DNA from: Asticcacaulis solisilvae
Lineage (GTDB): Bacteria > Pseudomonadota > Alphaproteobacteria > Caulobacterales > Caulobacteraceae
Direction: 5' to 3'
DNA: 64,000 bases
NCBI RefSeq assembly: GCF_017875235.1
Contig: NZ_JAGGMI010000002.1
Coordinates: forward strand, 372,001-436,000
The translations under genes were made by a program, and so were the position numbers. Positions 1 through 10,037 of this stretch are shown here, piece by piece. How positions within the stretch are numbered: position 1 is the first letter of the stretch; the number at the start of each line of letters is the position of its first letter. A model generated the notes under the pieces. The model saw only the letters and a list, made by a program, of their open reading frames with translations. It was not told the origin of the DNA and ran no database searches.

Positions 1-241
1 ACGGCGGGTCCGAAGTATCGGGCCAGGCGAGCGACCGCCAAAGAGATGAAATTCTGTTAACAAGCAGTCCCCGCTCCTGCAATGTCTTGACAACATGCGC
101 AAAAGCGCGCGATGCAGACTGACGCTCGGGGAAAGCAGTGGCGGACGGCAGGTTGGAACCGTAGGCAATGAGAATTGCCGCGTTGTCGTCGTCGCATGGC
201 CTGGGCGAAATTTGAGCCATATTTCTTTGAAAGCTATTGGA
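1..241. other. Left-edge non-coding stretch upstream of the NYN gene
   Basis: No convincing coding region is visible. A TTGACA hexamer lies at 87-92, but no good -10 hexamer follows at 16-18 bp, so a promoter is only possible. The reading frame of the next gene is open from 95, but the protein family begins at the ATG at 242. Confidence 0.3.
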
Positions 242-820
242 ATGAGTTTCTACCCGACGGATCGTATCGCGCTTTTCATCGACGGTGCCAATCTTTATTC
301 CGCCGCTAAAGCCCTCAACTTCGACATCGACTACCGCAAGCTTCTGGATGAATTCCGCAAACGCGGCATCCTGATCCGCGCCTACTACTACACGGCGCTG
401 GTGGAAGGCGACGACTACTCGCCGATTCGCCCGCTGGTTGACTGGCTGGACTATAACGGCTTCGCCCTGATCACCAAGACCGCCAAGGAATATGTCGATA
501 GCCAGGGCCGCAAGCGCTGGCGTGGCGACATGGATATCGAAATCGCCTGCGACATGATGGAAATGGCCGAACACGCCGACCATCTTGTGCTGTTTTCAGG
601 CGACGGCGATTTCCGCCGACTGATCGAAGCCGTTCAGCGCAAGGGCGCGCGCGTCACCGTCGTATCGACCGTGAAGTCGTCGCCGCCCATGACTTCGGAC
701 GAACTGCGCCGCCAGGCGGACACCTTTGTCGACCTGGCCGACCTGGCCTCGGTCATCGGCCGTCCGCGCCAGCAGCAGAACAATCCGAAGTTCCCGCAGG
801 ATGATTTCGACGACGCCTAA
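242..820 (+). CDS. NYN domain (LabA/DUF88-type) protein, putative RNase
   Basis: This 192-residue protein matches the LabA/DUF88 branch of NYN-domain proteins, a PIN-like fold associated with metal-dependent RNA cleavage. Visible motifs are IDGAN (residues 13-17), DMD (96-98) and SGDGDF (119-124), which together supply the conserved acidic residues of the family active site. The frame extends upstream to 95, but the added residues are not family-like, so the ATG at 242 was chosen. The C-terminus is a short Gln/Asp-rich tail. It has no operon partner: the next gene starts about 117 bp downstream. The domain call is firm; the RNA substrate is unknown. Confidence 0.85.
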   Translation: MSFYPTDRIALFIDGANLYSAAKALNFDIDYRKLLDEFRKRGILIRAYYYTALVEGDDYSPIRPLVDWLDYNGFALITKTAKEYVDSQGRKRWRGDMDIEIACDMMEMAEHADHLVLFSGDGDFRRLIEAVQRKGARVTVVSTVKSSPPMTSDELRRQADTFVDLADLASVIGRPRQQQNNPKFPQDDFDDA

Positions 821-937
821 AGCCTTATATCGTTTGAGAATCCCATTATGTGAGCGGTAACCTCACGGTTTCGTGGCTTTACCAATTCGCGTATTGCGTG
901 TTTATTTATGCGGGGATTGTGGCGATGGAGGCAGGCG

Positions 938-1390
938 ATGCACAGCATTGATCGGCTTTTCGGACAGGCAAATCAGGCGCGGCGGGACGGCCGCTATGCC
1001 GAAGCGCGCACCAGTCTTGACGCATTGATCCTTATCGCCCGCCGCCAGGCCAATGACATCCTGTGGGCGCAGGCGCTGACGGTGAAGGCCCAGGTGGAAT
1101 GCGACGACGATCACGCCGTCGCGGCCGTTCCGCTTTACGAAGAAGCCGTCAAACTCTATCGCCAGACCTCGGACGTACTGGCCCTGGCCTCGACCCTGCG
1201 CCATCTCGGCGACACCTATCAGACCTGCGAAGAGTATGATGAGGCGTCGTCGCGCTACGAGGAAGCGCTGACCATCTATCAGGCGGTCGGCGATGAGGTC
1301 GAAGACGCCTCGCCGACGCCGGACAACGATCTGCGCCAAGCCTTGGCGCAGTGCCGCAATGCCTGGACCTATCCGGACCAGGCCAGCTAA
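938..1390 (+). CDS. Small TPR-repeat protein
   Basis: This 150-residue protein carries tandem helix pairs of the tetratricopeptide type. The best match is the central segment, with ALASTLRHLGDTYQ followed by YEEALTIYQAVGD. There is no signal peptide or membrane segment. The ATG at 938 is preferred over the one at 908 because GGAG lies about 8 bases before it. It converges on smpB with a 15-bp gap. TPRs mediate protein-protein contacts; no partner can be read from the neighbourhood. Confidence 0.7.
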   Translation: MHSIDRLFGQANQARRDGRYAEARTSLDALILIARRQANDILWAQALTVKAQVECDDDHAVAAVPLYEEAVKLYRQTSDVLALASTLRHLGDTYQTCEEYDEASSRYEEALTIYQAVGDEVEDASPTPDNDLRQALAQCRNAWTYPDQAS

Positions 1391-1405
1391 GCTCTTCCAG
1401 CTAAA

Positions 1406-1882
1406 TTATCCCTTATCCCGCATCAGTCGCGCCTTGTCGCGCTGCCAGTCGCGCTTGGCTTCGGTCTCGCGCTTATCGTGGATCTTCTTGCCCTTGGCCA
1501 ATGCGACCTCAAGCTTCACCAGGCCCTTGTCATTGAAGTACATCTTCGTGGGGATCATGGTGTAGCCGTCGCGCTGTACCGACGCCATTAGCCGGCCGAT
1601 CTCCTTGCGGTGCAGCAGCAGCTTGCGCACGCGGCGCGGCTCGTGATTGAAGCGGTTGGCCTTCGAATAGATCGGGATATCGGCATTGACGAGCGCGATC
1701 TCATCGCCGTTTTCGATGCTGACATAGGATTCGGCGATATTGGCGCGGCCCTGGCGCAGCGACTTGACCTCAGTCCCGGTCAGCACGATGCCGGCCTCGA
1801 TCGGGTGTTCAAGGAAGTAGTCGAAGCGTGCGCGCCGGTTATCGGCGATCACCTTGTAATTGGAAGCGTCTTCGTTGGCCAT
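1406..1882 (-). CDS. smpB: SsrA-binding protein SmpB
   Basis: SmpB binds tmRNA and delivers it to stalled ribosomes for trans-translation. The 158-residue protein shows the family signatures: an N-terminal N-R-R-A-R-F-D-Y segment, [10 protein letters not shown] (about residues 37-46) and the basic C-terminal tail rich in K, R and D that folds into the decoding centre. The ATG at 1882 starts [10 protein letters not shown], the usual family start; the open frame upstream is not conserved. It lies 16 bp downstream of dapA on the same strand, a pairing common in alphaproteobacteria. No tmRNA gene is seen in this window. Confidence 0.96.
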   Translation of the reverse strand: MANEDASNYKVIADNRRARFDYFLEHPIEAGIVLTGTEVKSLRQGRANIAESYVSIENGDEIALVNADIPIYSKANRFNHEPRRVRKLLLHRKEIGRLMASVQRDGYTMIPTKMYFNDKGLVKLEVALAKGKKIHDKRETEAKRDWQRDKARLMRDKG

Positions 1883-1898
1883 GGGAGTCGTAGATAAG

Positions 1899-2807
1899 TC
1901 AGGCCGGCTCCGGTACAAGACCCGCCAGCGCCATGGCGTCCTCGACCAGCGGCCGGACGGCCTGGCTGCACGGCGTGATCGGCAGGCGGACCTCTTCGGT
2001 GCAAAGTCCTAAGCGGCTCATGGCGTACTTGGTCGGCGACGGCGAGGAATCGGCGAACAGGACCTTGTCGAGCGTGATCAGCTTGTCCTGCCACTGGCGC
2101 GCCGTTTCATAGTCGCCCTGGGCAGCGGCATTGTAGAGGGCGACGCAGGCCGCCGGCGCGACATTGGACGTCACCGAGATCACGCCATGACCGCCGTGCG
2201 CCGAATAACCCAGGAAGGTCGGATCATCGCCCGAGATGTAGGCAAACGGCTTGTCGATCATCAGGCGCATATGGCTCAGGCGGTCGATGTCGCCCGTGGC
2301 GTCCTTGATGCCGACGATATTGGGCAGCCTGGCCAGGCGCGCGACCGTATCGTTGCTCATATCGACGACGGTGCGGCCGGGAACATTATACAGCAGAACC
2401 GGGATCTGAACGGCGTCGTTGATCGCCTTGAAATGCTGATAGAGTCCTTCCTGCGAAGGCTTGTTGTAGTATGGGGCGACGACCAGCACGGCGTCGGCGC
2501 CGACGGTTTTGGCGTGATGCGACAGCTCGACCGATTCGGCCGTGTTGTTCGACCCGGCGCCCGCGATTACCTTTACCCGGCCGGCAACGCGCTCGACGCA
2601 CAGGCGGACGACCTCCTTGTGCTCGTCAAGGCTGAGCGTCGAGGTCTCGCCCGTCGTGCCGACCGGCACAAGACCGTGCACGCCCGCGGCGATCTGGTGC
2701 TCTATCAGCGCCTCGAAAGCTTTATAATCCACCTTGCCGTCGCGAAACGGCGTGACCATGGCGGTAATGACGCCCTTGAACGGCGGGGTTTGCCTTGCGT
2801 TACTCAT
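1899..2807 (-). CDS. dapA: 4-hydroxy-tetrahydrodipicolinate synthase
   Basis: DapA condenses pyruvate with aspartate semialdehyde, the first committed step of lysine and diaminopimelate synthesis. The 302-residue length is normal. Visible signatures are the GTTGE-TSTL substrate loop near residue 50, [14 protein letters not shown] near residue 115 containing the conserved Tyr, YNVPGRT near 140, and GIKDATGD near 170 with the Schiff-base Lys. It is the upstream gene of a dapA-smpB pair and is divergent from the lytic transglycosylase, so cell-wall precursor synthesis and wall turnover share one intergenic region. Confidence 0.97.
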   Translation of the reverse strand: MSNARQTPPFKGVITAMVTPFRDGKVDYKAFEALIEHQIAAGVHGLVPVGTTGETSTLSLDEHKEVVRLCVERVAGRVKVIAGAGSNNTAESVELSHHAKTVGADAVLVVAPYYNKPSQEGLYQHFKAINDAVQIPVLLYNVPGRTVVDMSNDTVARLARLPNIVGIKDATGDIDRLSHMRLMIDKPFAYISGDDPTFLGYSAHGGHGVISVTSNVAPAACVALYNAAAQGDYETARQWQDKLITLDKVLFADSSPSPTKYAMSRLGLCTEEVRLPITPCSQAVRPLVEDAMALAGLVPEPA

Positions 2808-3053
2808 TCCTTAACCAGTCCTGCACACAGTCGTTGCCGCAGACAGCCTTCGCTTAGTCAACGTGATGAAAACGTGATCATTTTGCGCAAGGTGTGTCTT
2901 TCGATCATCGCAGATCGAAGATTATATCGAATTTAGCCTTAAGCCCGCCGGGCTTTGGCTGCAATGTCTTTATAAAAAGAAACTATGGCCTATAGTCGGT
3001 TAACGACGGGCCTGAATACACCGCGTAAGAATTGGCTAGGGACTAAAACCGGC

Positions 3054-5447
3054 ATGAAGCTTAATCTTCCAGATCGCGTCCAGACGCACGCGACGGCACC
3101 GCGCCCCTTGTGGCGCAAGGCCGCGCTCATCCTGACCGTCAGTGCCGCGGGCCTCATTGGTCTTGGTCCCGTGTCGGCGCAGGACGTCCCTTCCCCGGCG
3201 CCTTCGGCCCAGAACACGATGGCGACGCCGGACACGTCCCAGCCCTATCAGCCGTCGCTGATGTCGGCCGAGGATATCGAGACGCTGGAAAGCGCGCTTG
3301 AACTGGTGCGCACCAAGAATTTCGCCGCCGCCGATTCGATGAAGTCGTCCCTAAGCAATCCGGTCGCGCGCAAGATCATTACCTGGGCCATTATCAATAA
3401 CGACGGCCAGAATATCTACAGCTTCGCCGCGCTTGATGGCGCGCGCCGCGACCTGTGGGGCTGGCCGCGCGAAACCAAGCGCCAGATCGCCGCCGAAAAG
3501 ATGATCGGCCTGTCGGGCATGTCAGGCCAGCAGATCGTCGACTGGTTCAACGGTTCGCCGCCCGAGACACTCGAAGGCGCGGTCGCCCTGATCAACGCCC
3601 AGCAGGCCGTCGGCAATATCGAGGAAGCCTCGCAACTGGCCAAGACGTGGTGGCGGACCAAGACCTTCGACGCCATGGGCCAGGCCAACTTCCAGCAGGC
3701 CTTTGGCCGCTACCTGACGCAGGATGATACGATCGCCCGCGTCAACTGCCTGATCATCAATACGCAGTCGGGCTCCAGCCAGGCAATCCGCGACCTGCTG
3801 CCATACGTCAACGATCACACACGCGCAGTCGCCAACGCGGCCCTGGCCCTGCGCACGGGTGCTGCTGGCAGCGACGCCCTCTATACCTCGGCCCTGGCCT
3901 TGGATCCACGCAACAAGGCCCTGGCCTTTGCCCGCGCCAAATACCTGTCCGGCAAGGGGCTTGAACCTTTAGGTTACCCGATCCTGGGCGACCTTCCGCC
4001 AGCCTCAATGAGCCCCGAAGCCGCAAGCCAGCTCTATAGTTTGCGCCTCGCCTACTTCAAATCGGCGCTGAAGGCCAAGGACTACCGCGCCGCCTATAAC
4101 GCCATGAAGGGCGGCGGTTTCGAGCCCGGCGAAAGCAAGGCCGAGGCCGAGTTCTTCGCCGGCTGGATGGCGCTGCTCAAGCTCAACGACACCAATGCCG
4201 CCGTCGAGCACTTCCATAATCTCGCCACTGCCGGCACCTCGCCGATTACGCAGGGCCGTGCCAACTACTGGCTGGGCCGCGCCTATGAAAAGCGTGACAA
4301 TCCCGGCCTGAACGGCATCAATCCTGACCGCACCGAGGCCGAGAAATACTACGCCAAGGGCGGCCAGTACATCTACGCCTTCTACGGTCAGCTGGCGGCG
4401 GAAAAGGCCGGCGTCAAGACCATAACCGTCGGCAAGGACCCGATCCCAAGTGCCGCCGATCGCCAGCGCTTTGAAAGCCGCGACACTATCCGCGCCGCGC
4501 GTATCCTGGCCAGCATCGGCCAGATCGACATGTTCCGCCAGATCGTCCTGGCGACCAGCCTCGTCCTGCCCAATGCCGAGGAAGAGGCGCTGCTGGTCGA
4601 CCTGACCGCGCGCTACGATACCCAGTTCATAGCCATGAAGGTGGCGCGCAACTCGATGCAGCGCGGCTTCTACCTGCCCGAACGCGCCTATCCGTTGCGC
4701 GCGGTACCAGACGTCCCGTCGCCGGAAAAAGCTTTCGTTCTGGCTATCACGCGTCAGGAATCGGGCTTCGACCCCAAGGTGCGCAGCCACGCCAATGCGC
4801 GCGGCATGATGCAGCTTATCCCGTCGACGGCGCGCGCCGTCGCCCGCCGTCTGGGCGCAAGCTACAACGATTCAAGGCTTTATGAGCCGGAATTCAACAT
4901 GTCTCTCGGCGCCTATCACCTGGGTGAGTTGGTGACGCGCTTCGACGGCTCCTACATCATGGCCGCCGCCAGCTATAATGCCGGCCCCAGCCGCATGTCG
5001 AAGTGGGTTTCCGACTGCGGAGATCCGCGCGGCCCCAATGGCGATCCCTTAAGCTTCATCGAATGCCATCCGTTCAACGAAACCCGCAACTACATGATGC
5101 GGGTAACGGAAAACGTCCACGTCTATCGCGCCCGTCTCAACGGCGGCAGCGCGGCGTTGACGCCGTGGGCGGATGTCCAGCGCGGCCTGCCCGCCCCGAT
5201 CGTCAATACGCCGGATGACGGCGAAACCGGCACGATCGGCGGCGATGGCGATGGTCCGATGAGCTATCTCGATTATCAGAAGGCCGAAGCCCAGAATACG
5301 GCGCTCGCCGCCAGCTTGGCGGCAGCCGCGGCGGTTGAACCGGTAAAGCCCAAGGCAACGGCCAAGAGCAAGCGGGCCAAGAGTACCAAGGCCAAGGGCA
5401 AGACCAAGAAGGCTGCGACCAAGAAGACGAAGAAAAAGCGGAGCTAG
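3054..5447 (+). CDS. slt: Soluble lytic murein transglycosylase with Lys-rich C-terminal tail
   Basis: This predicted periplasmic enzyme cleaves the MurNAc-GlcNAc bond of peptidoglycan. The ATG at 3054 gives 797 residues with a signal peptide ending near VSAQD; the frame is open from 2985. A long helical-repeat superhelix precedes the SLT domain, whose catalytic Glu (about residue 569) lies in TRQESGFDP, followed by ARGMMQLIP and AAASYNAGP. The last 35 or so residues are almost entirely Lys, Ala, Thr and Ser. This tail is unusual for Slt and could bind anionic wall polymers or DNA; that is inference. A family C repeat follows the stop codon. Confidence 0.93.
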   Translation: MKLNLPDRVQTHATAPRPLWRKAALILTVSAAGLIGLGPVSAQDVPSPAPSAQNTMATPDTSQPYQPSLMSAEDIETLESALELVRTKNFAAADSMKSSLSNPVARKIITWAIINNDGQNIYSFAALDGARRDLWGWPRETKRQIAAEKMIGLSGMSGQQIVDWFNGSPPETLEGAVALINAQQAVGNIEEASQLAKTWWRTKTFDAMGQANFQQAFGRYLTQDDTIARVNCLIINTQSGSSQAIRDLLPYVNDHTRAVANAALALRTGAAGSDALYTSALALDPRNKALAFARAKYLSGKGLEPLGYPILGDLPPASMSPEAASQLYSLRLAYFKSALKAKDYRAAYNAMKGGGFEPGESKAEAEFFAGWMALLKLNDTNAAVEHFHNLATAGTSPITQGRANYWLGRAYEKRDNPGLNGINPDRTEAEKYYAKGGQYIYAFYGQLAAEKAGVKTITVGKDPIPSAADRQRFESRDTIRAARILASIGQIDMFRQIVLATSLVLPNAEEEALLVDLTARYDTQFIAMKVARNSMQRGFYLPERAYPLRAVPDVPSPEKAFVLAITRQESGFDPKVRSHANARGMMQLIPSTARAVARRLGASYNDSRLYEPEFNMSLGAYHLGELVTRFDGSYIMAAASYNAGPSRMSKWVSDCGDPRGPNGDPLSFIECHPFNETRNYMMRVTENVHVYRARLNGGSAALTPWADVQRGLPAPIVNTPDDGETGTIGGDGDGPMSYLDYQKAEAQNTALAASLAAAAAVEPVKPKATAKSKRAKSTKAKGKTKKAATKKTKKKRS

Positions 5448-5454
5448 GCGGCCT

Positions 5455-5536
5455 TCCCCCTTCCGTCCGCTTCGCGTCCACCTTCCCCGTTTACGGGGAA
5501 GGTGGCGCGGTGCGCAGCGCCGTGACGGAAGGGGGA
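5455..5536. repeat. Family C nested inverted repeat, copy 1
   Basis: The outer arms are 13 bp and perfect (5455-5467 with 5524-5536, CCCCCTTCCGTC type). The inner arms are 13 bp and perfect with a 2-base loop (5478-5490 with 5493-5505, CCACCTTCCCCGT type). The same two stems recur at 40180-40259 with different linkers. It sits in a convergent gap between slt and the ABC ATPase gene, where it could act as a bidirectional transcription stop, although there is no T-run. Confidence 0.85.
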
Positions 5537-5583
5537 CTTCAGATGTCAGGCCAACGGAATGGCGTTCTAAAGAGCGCGGCCAC

Positions 5584-6342
5584 TCAAATCATCAACGGCG
5601 CGGCGGCCAGTTGCAGATGCAGGGTCCCGTCGCGCCGGGTCAGCTCGCCCGACAGATTAAAGACATCACGCAAGGTCCCGCCATTGAAGACATTTTCCGG
5701 CGGACCGCTGGCGGCGACGTGGCCATCCTTGAGCAGTACGACATTGTCGGCGAACTGTGCTGTCAGCGGCAAGTCATGCAGACTGACGATCACAGTCGCC
5801 CCTTCCGCTGCCTTTTGCTTCAGCCGGATCAGGACATGGCGCTGCCAGGCAGGATCGAGCGCCGTCAAAGGCTCGTCGAGCAGGTAGACATCCGCCCGCC
5901 CCGCCAGGACCCGCGCCATCAGAACCCGCGCCCTCTGCCCGCCCGACAGGCTGAAAACGCCGCGATCGGCGACATCCTTCAGGCCCAGCGCGGCCAGTTC
6001 CTCATAAGCGCGCTGACGCGCCATCTCCGGCGCCAGGTGCAAGGCGCCGAGCGCCGCAACATCGACCGCCGCCAGATCCCAGGCGATGGTCCGCTCCTGC
6101 GGTATGTAGGCGATATGATCGGCGCGCCGCTGGGGCGTCATGCGCGCCACATCCGCACCATTCAACGAGACATTTCCAGTATTTACCGGCAGGAGCGCGG
6201 CCACGGCCTTAAGCAGGGTCGACTTGCCGGCGCCGTTCGGCCCCGCCAGGACATGCAGTCCTGGCGCAAAGCCGGTCGATATGCGGTCCAGCACCAGCCG
6301 GCCGCCCAGTTGCACGCTTACCAGATTGAGTTTCAGGGTCAT
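5584..6342 (-). CDS. ABC transporter ATP-binding protein, FecCD/BtuCD-type importer
   Basis: This 252-residue ATPase belongs to the iron-siderophore/heme/cobalamin importer class. It shows Walker A GPNGAGKST (residues 34-42), the LSGGQRARV signature (about 130), Walker B VYLLDEP with the catalytic Glu, and the switch His in SLHDL. It is the last gene of a three-gene operon, starting 3 bp after the permease stop. The substrate cannot be read from the ATPase; iron chelates and cobalamin are both possible. Confidence 0.92.
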   Translation of the reverse strand: MTLKLNLVSVQLGGRLVLDRISTGFAPGLHVLAGPNGAGKSTLLKAVAALLPVNTGNVSLNGADVARMTPQRRADHIAYIPQERTIAWDLAAVDVAALGALHLAPEMARQRAYEELAALGLKDVADRGVFSLSGGQRARVLMARVLAGRADVYLLDEPLTALDPAWQRHVLIRLKQKAAEGATVIVSLHDLPLTAQFADNVVLLKDGHVAASGPPENVFNGGTLRDVFNLSGELTRRDGTLHLQLAAAPLMI

Positions 6343-6345
6343 GAT

Positions 6346-7341
6346 CTAATCCTGCATCCAGCTGCGCGCGCTTTTCCAGGCGATGACGGCAAAGAGTGGC
6401 GCGCCAATCAGCGATGTCAGCACGCCCAGGCGGATGTCGCCCGATGCCGGCACCAGCCGCACCAGCCCGTCAGCGATCAGCACCATGACGCCACCTGCCA
6501 GCGCAGATGGCCAGATCAGGCGGAACGGGTCCTTGACGCCCATGGCGCGGACGAAGTGCGGCGCCGCCAGGCCGACAAAGCCGATGACGCCCGAGACCGC
6601 GACCGCCAGGCCCGACAGGATACCGGCGGCGAGAATAATCACTTGCCCCAGCCGCGCCATATTGATGCCCATCGACCGCGCCGTCTCATCGCCAAGCGTC
6701 AGGAAGCGCAGGCCACGTCCCAGTTTCCAGCTTAAAAGGCTGGCCAGCCCAAGGCCGATGATGCACAGGCCAGCGTCTTCCCAGGTGCGATTCTCGACCG
6801 AGCCCATGGTCCAGCCCAGAATCTCGGCCGTCGTCACCGGCGATGGCGACAGGTTGAAGACCAGTGCCATCAGCGCGCCGCACAACGCCGTCAGGCCGAC
6901 ACCCAGCAGGATCAGTGACTGGCGCTGCGGAAAACGCGCCGTGAACAGCAACAGCACGGCGGCGATAATGACCGCGCCTGCAAGCGCAAAGCCTTCGACG
7001 GCAAACGGCGTCAGGCCCAGGCCGACCACGATGGCCAGAGCCGCCCCTAGCCCAGCGCCCGACGACACCCCCAATATGCCGGGTTCGGCCAGAGGATTGC
7101 GCAGCAGACCCTGCATCAGGGCGCCGCTCATGCCGAGCATGGCGCCGACCAGGAAGGCGGTGATATTGCGTGGCAGGCGGATGTCCCAGACGATCTGGCC
7201 CGGCAGAGACTCCGGCCGCGTGACGGCGTCGATCCATAGCCGCAGCGGCATGGGCACATCACCGAATAGCAACAGGAACGCGATCAGCACCACGGCTGTG
7301 GCCGCCAGGGACAGGTTGAGGGTGCGGGCCGACAAATGCAT
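6346..7341 (-). CDS. FecCD/BtuC-family ABC transporter permease
   Basis: This 331-residue integral membrane protein has about nine to ten hydrophobic segments and the conserved FecCD signatures: RLPRN near residue 55, [18 protein letters not shown] near 65-85 and [10 protein letters not shown]. The glycine-rich loop before the C-terminus (GFVGLAAPH) is the ATPase contact region of the family. It starts 3 bp after the binding-protein stop and ends 3 bp before the ATPase start, so the three are translated as one unit. Confidence 0.93.
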   Translation of the reverse strand: MHLSARTLNLSLAATAVVLIAFLLLFGDVPMPLRLWIDAVTRPESLPGQIVWDIRLPRNITAFLVGAMLGMSGALMQGLLRNPLAEPGILGVSSGAGLGAALAIVVGLGLTPFAVEGFALAGAVIIAAVLLLFTARFPQRQSLILLGVGLTALCGALMALVFNLSPSPVTTAEILGWTMGSVENRTWEDAGLCIIGLGLASLLSWKLGRGLRFLTLGDETARSMGINMARLGQVIILAAGILSGLAVAVSGVIGFVGLAAPHFVRAMGVKDPFRLIWPSALAGGVMVLIADGLVRLVPASGDIRLGVLTSLIGAPLFAVIAWKSARSWMQD

Positions 7342-7344
7342 AGC

Positions 7345-8130
7345 CTACCTTATCGTCGTCATGGACAGCGCCTGCAGGTCATAGGCGGCGTGCCAGGCGC
7401 TGCAGGCTATGGCGGTCGCTGGAACGGTGAAATGCGGCGTCCGTTCAATGGCCTTGCGCACCAGCGGATGGCGGCCCGGCACGCGGCGCATGGCATAGGC
7501 GTCGTCATAGAAGCCAAGCGCGAAGACATCCGGCTTGAGGCTTAGGAGAACCTCGGGCGACAGAAAGTAGAAGCCCTTGGTCTGGCTTTCCATGCGGAAG
7601 GACAGGCGCGTCAGGAAGTCGCCGGTGAAGGTGTCGGGTCCGGCCGTATAGCCGCCCGGCGTGTAGTAGAGGACGCTACGTCCCAGACCGATCGGCCGAA
7701 TGGCGTCCATGGCGGCATGAAAACGCTGGACTTCGGCCTGCGCGGCCCGGGGTTGGCCAAGCTCCGCGCCGATGCGCAACAGCTCACCTTCCGCCTGATC
7801 CAAGTTCTGCAAGTCATTTATCGTTATGACCTTTATGCCGCTCTTGGCGAGGCGGTCGAGCAGCTTGCGATCGCCACCCCAAGTCCGCACCACAACATCC
7901 GGCGCCAGGGCCAGGATGGCCTCGCTTTTGGAGGGCACGCGACGCAGCCCCCTGGCGCGGTCGCGATAGAAGGATTCCGGTAACTGCGCCCGCATCGACA
8001 CGCCGACGATCTGGTCACGCGGGACCAGGCCCAGCACATACTGGTCGGCACACATATCAAGCGACACGACGCGCGGCGCTGCAATAGCGTGCGATGCCCA
8101 AAGCGCAATCAGCACAGCCAGCCAGCCCAT
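7345..8130 (-). CDS. Periplasmic substrate-binding protein of the same ABC importer (BtuF/FecB fold)
   Basis: The 261-residue protein begins with a signal peptide ([17 protein letters not shown]) and has the two-lobed PF01497-type pattern: [16 protein letters not shown], the [16 protein letters not shown] segment, and a second lobe with [10 protein letters not shown]. The frame stays open about 1 kb further upstream, but that is antisense to the methyltransferase gene. An AAAGG lies about 10 bases before the ATG at 8130. It is the promoter-proximal gene of the importer. No cobalamin-riboswitch box was found upstream, so B12 specificity is not supported. Confidence 0.88.
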   Translation of the reverse strand: MGWLAVLIALWASHAIAAPRVVSLDMCADQYVLGLVPRDQIVGVSMRAQLPESFYRDRARGLRRVPSKSEAILALAPDVVVRTWGGDRKLLDRLAKSGIKVITINDLQNLDQAEGELLRIGAELGQPRAAQAEVQRFHAAMDAIRPIGLGRSVLYYTPGGYTAGPDTFTGDFLTRLSFRMESQTKGFYFLSPEVLLSLKPDVFALGFYDDAYAMRRVPGRHPLVRKAIERTPHFTVPATAIACSAWHAAYDLQALSMTTIR

Positions 8131-8331
8131 ATGTCGCGAGGCCTTTATCGCCACCGGACCCAATTCCCCTATCTGCACCCTATCCCTGAAAGAGACAGAG
8201 AAAGCTTCCATTTCCATTAAGCCAGATGCGCTATCCGCCCCGTCTACACTTGGACAGATGCTGCAAGCAAGTCGCGTGCCCGCGCCCACAAACCGCTTTA
8301 CGCCAGCGCGGCAGGCGATTATGCCCAAGCC

Positions 8332-9249
8332 ATGATCATTACCGACACCGCCACCACCTTGCGCACCCGCGCCTGGGCTGATTACGCGCTCATCGATTCC
8401 GGCGACGGCAAGAAGCTGGAACGTTATGGCGACTATCTGGTCGTGCGGCCCGAACCGCAATGCTGGTGGGCGCCGAAATACCCGGAGCTGTGGGATCGCG
8501 TCGACGCCACCTTCGATCCCGCCGGCGACGAGGACGAAGGCCGCTGGGCGTTCAACCGCAAGCCCGCCGAGCAATGGGCGCTGTCGTGGCGCGACGTCCG
8601 CTTCTATGGACGCTTCACCAGCTTCCGTCACCTCGCCTTCTTCCCGGAACAGGCTGCCAACTGGGAATGGCAGAGCGCCGCCTTGAAAGCCCGCCCCGGC
8701 GCACGCGTCCTGAACCTGTTCGGCTACACCGGCGTCGCCAGCCTGGCCGCCGCGGCAGCCGGCGCCAAGGTCACCCATGTCGACGCATCGAAAAAGGCCA
8801 TCGGCTGGGCGCGCGACAATGCCGCCCTGTCGGAAATGGCCGACGCCCCCATCCGCTGGATCTGCGAGGACGCACGCAAGTACGTCCAGCGCGAGGTCAA
8901 GCGCGGCTCGAAGTACGAAGCCATCATCCTCGATCCGCCGAAGTACGGACGTGGCCCCACCGGCGAAGTCTGGCGCTTGTTCGAAGACCTGCCCGAGATG
9001 ATCCATCTCTGCGCGCAGCTGCTGTCGGACGATGCCGCCTTCCTGCTGCTCAATGCCTATGCGGCGCGCGTGTCGGGCCCGGCCCTGGCGCACCTGCTGG
9101 CCGAAGCCGTAGGTCCCGCACGCGGCGGCACGGTCGATCACGGCGAACTGACCCTGATCGAGGACTCCAAACCGCCCAAGGGCATCAAGCCGTCGGCCGT
9201 CCAGCCGCGGGAAATCGGTTTGTCCTTCTTCGCGCGGTGGCAGCGATGA
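8332..9249 (+). CDS. Class I SAM-dependent methyltransferase, RlmI/RlmK-like
   Basis: This 305-residue protein resembles the C-terminal catalytic part of 23S rRNA large-subunit methyltransferases. The SAM-binding motif I is LNLFGYTGVASL (about residues 125-136), an acidic residue closes strand beta 2 in THVDASKKA, and motif IV is DPPKYGRG (about 202-209). There is no separate PUA domain, so target specificity may differ from RlmI. It overlaps the next gene by 4 bp (ATGA), which suggests translational coupling of two RNA-modification enzymes. The exact substrate is not known. Confidence 0.85.
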   Translation: MIITDTATTLRTRAWADYALIDSGDGKKLERYGDYLVVRPEPQCWWAPKYPELWDRVDATFDPAGDEDEGRWAFNRKPAEQWALSWRDVRFYGRFTSFRHLAFFPEQAANWEWQSAALKARPGARVLNLFGYTGVASLAAAAAGAKVTHVDASKKAIGWARDNAALSEMADAPIRWICEDARKYVQREVKRGSKYEAIILDPPKYGRGPTGEVWRLFEDLPEMIHLCAQLLSDDAAFLLLNAYAARVSGPALAHLLAEAVGPARGGTVDHGELTLIEDSKPPKGIKPSAVQPREIGLSFFARWQR

Positions 9250-10037
9250 TCAAGCAGATCACCTCGCTGACCAACCAGACGGTCAAGGACATCCGTGCCC
9301 TGCATATGCGGAAAGAGCGCGAAGCCACCGGCCGTTTCCTGTCCGAAGGCCTGAAGATCATTATCGACGCGCTTGATCAGGGCATCACGCCGCTGATCCT
9401 CGTCTATGGGGTCCACTCCGATCCTCACCCGCTACAAAAGCGCGCCATCGAGGAAACGCTGAAAGCCGGCGGCGAAGTCCTTGAGGTAACCCGCGAAATT
9501 CTTGAAAAGATTTCGCGCAAGGACAACCCCCAGATGGTCGTCGCCGTCTTCGCCCAGCGCGTCGCCACGCTCAAGGACATCGATCCCGACAGCAACGACG
9601 TCTGGGTCGCTTTGGAACAGGTGCGCGATCCCGGCAATCTAGGGACCATCATCCGCACGGCGGACGCGGCCGGTATCGGCGGCGTCATCCTGATCGGCGA
9701 CTGTGTCGATCCGTTTTCGGTCGAAACCGTGCGCGCCACGATGGGTTCGGTCTTTGCCCTGCCGATCGTCAAGTGCACGCGCGAAGAATTCCTGGCCGAT
9801 CGCGGCCGCTGGACAGGCTCGGTCGTCGGCACGCTTTTGACCGCCAGGCACGACCACCGTAGCGCGCCCTATCGCCGGCCGACCTTGATCGTCATGGGCA
9901 CGGAACAATCGGGCCTGACGCCCGACATCGCAGCCACCTGCGACACCAATGTCAAGATCCCGATGCGCGGCCGCGCCGACAGCCTGAATTTGTCGGTTGC
10001 CACCGGCATCATGATCTACGCCGCGTGCGGCCTGTGA
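9246..10037 (+). CDS. TrmH/SpoU-family RNA 2'-O-ribose methyltransferase
   Basis: The 263-residue protein has an N-terminal substrate-binding domain typical of SpoU proteins (TGRFLSEGLKII near residue 28) and a C-terminal trefoil-knot methyltransferase domain with the three SPOUT motifs: QVRDPGNLGTIIRTADA, VIVMGTEQSGL and IPMRGRADSLNLSVATGI. Its start codon overlaps the preceding methyltransferase stop by 4 bp. The target (rRNA or tRNA nucleotide) cannot be assigned from sequence alone. Confidence 0.93.
   Translation: MIKQITSLTNQTVKDIRALHMRKEREATGRFLSEGLKIIIDALDQGITPLILVYGVHSDPHPLQKRAIEETLKAGGEVLEVTREILEKISRKDNPQMVVAVFAQRVATLKDIDPDSNDVWVALEQVRDPGNLGTIIRTADAAGIGGVILIGDCVDPFSVETVRATMGSVFALPIVKCTREEFLADRGRWTGSVVGTLLTARHDHRSAPYRRPTLIVMGTEQSGLTPDIAATCDTNVKIPMRGRADSLNLSVATGIMIYAACGL

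Noticed and set aside
8131..8331. Possible cobalamin riboswitch upstream of the ABC importer
   Set aside because: No B12-box-like conserved segment was seen on the minus strand.
8131..9141. Long 5' extension of the binding-protein frame
   Set aside because: It runs antisense to the methyltransferase gene; a clear signal peptide starts at 8130.
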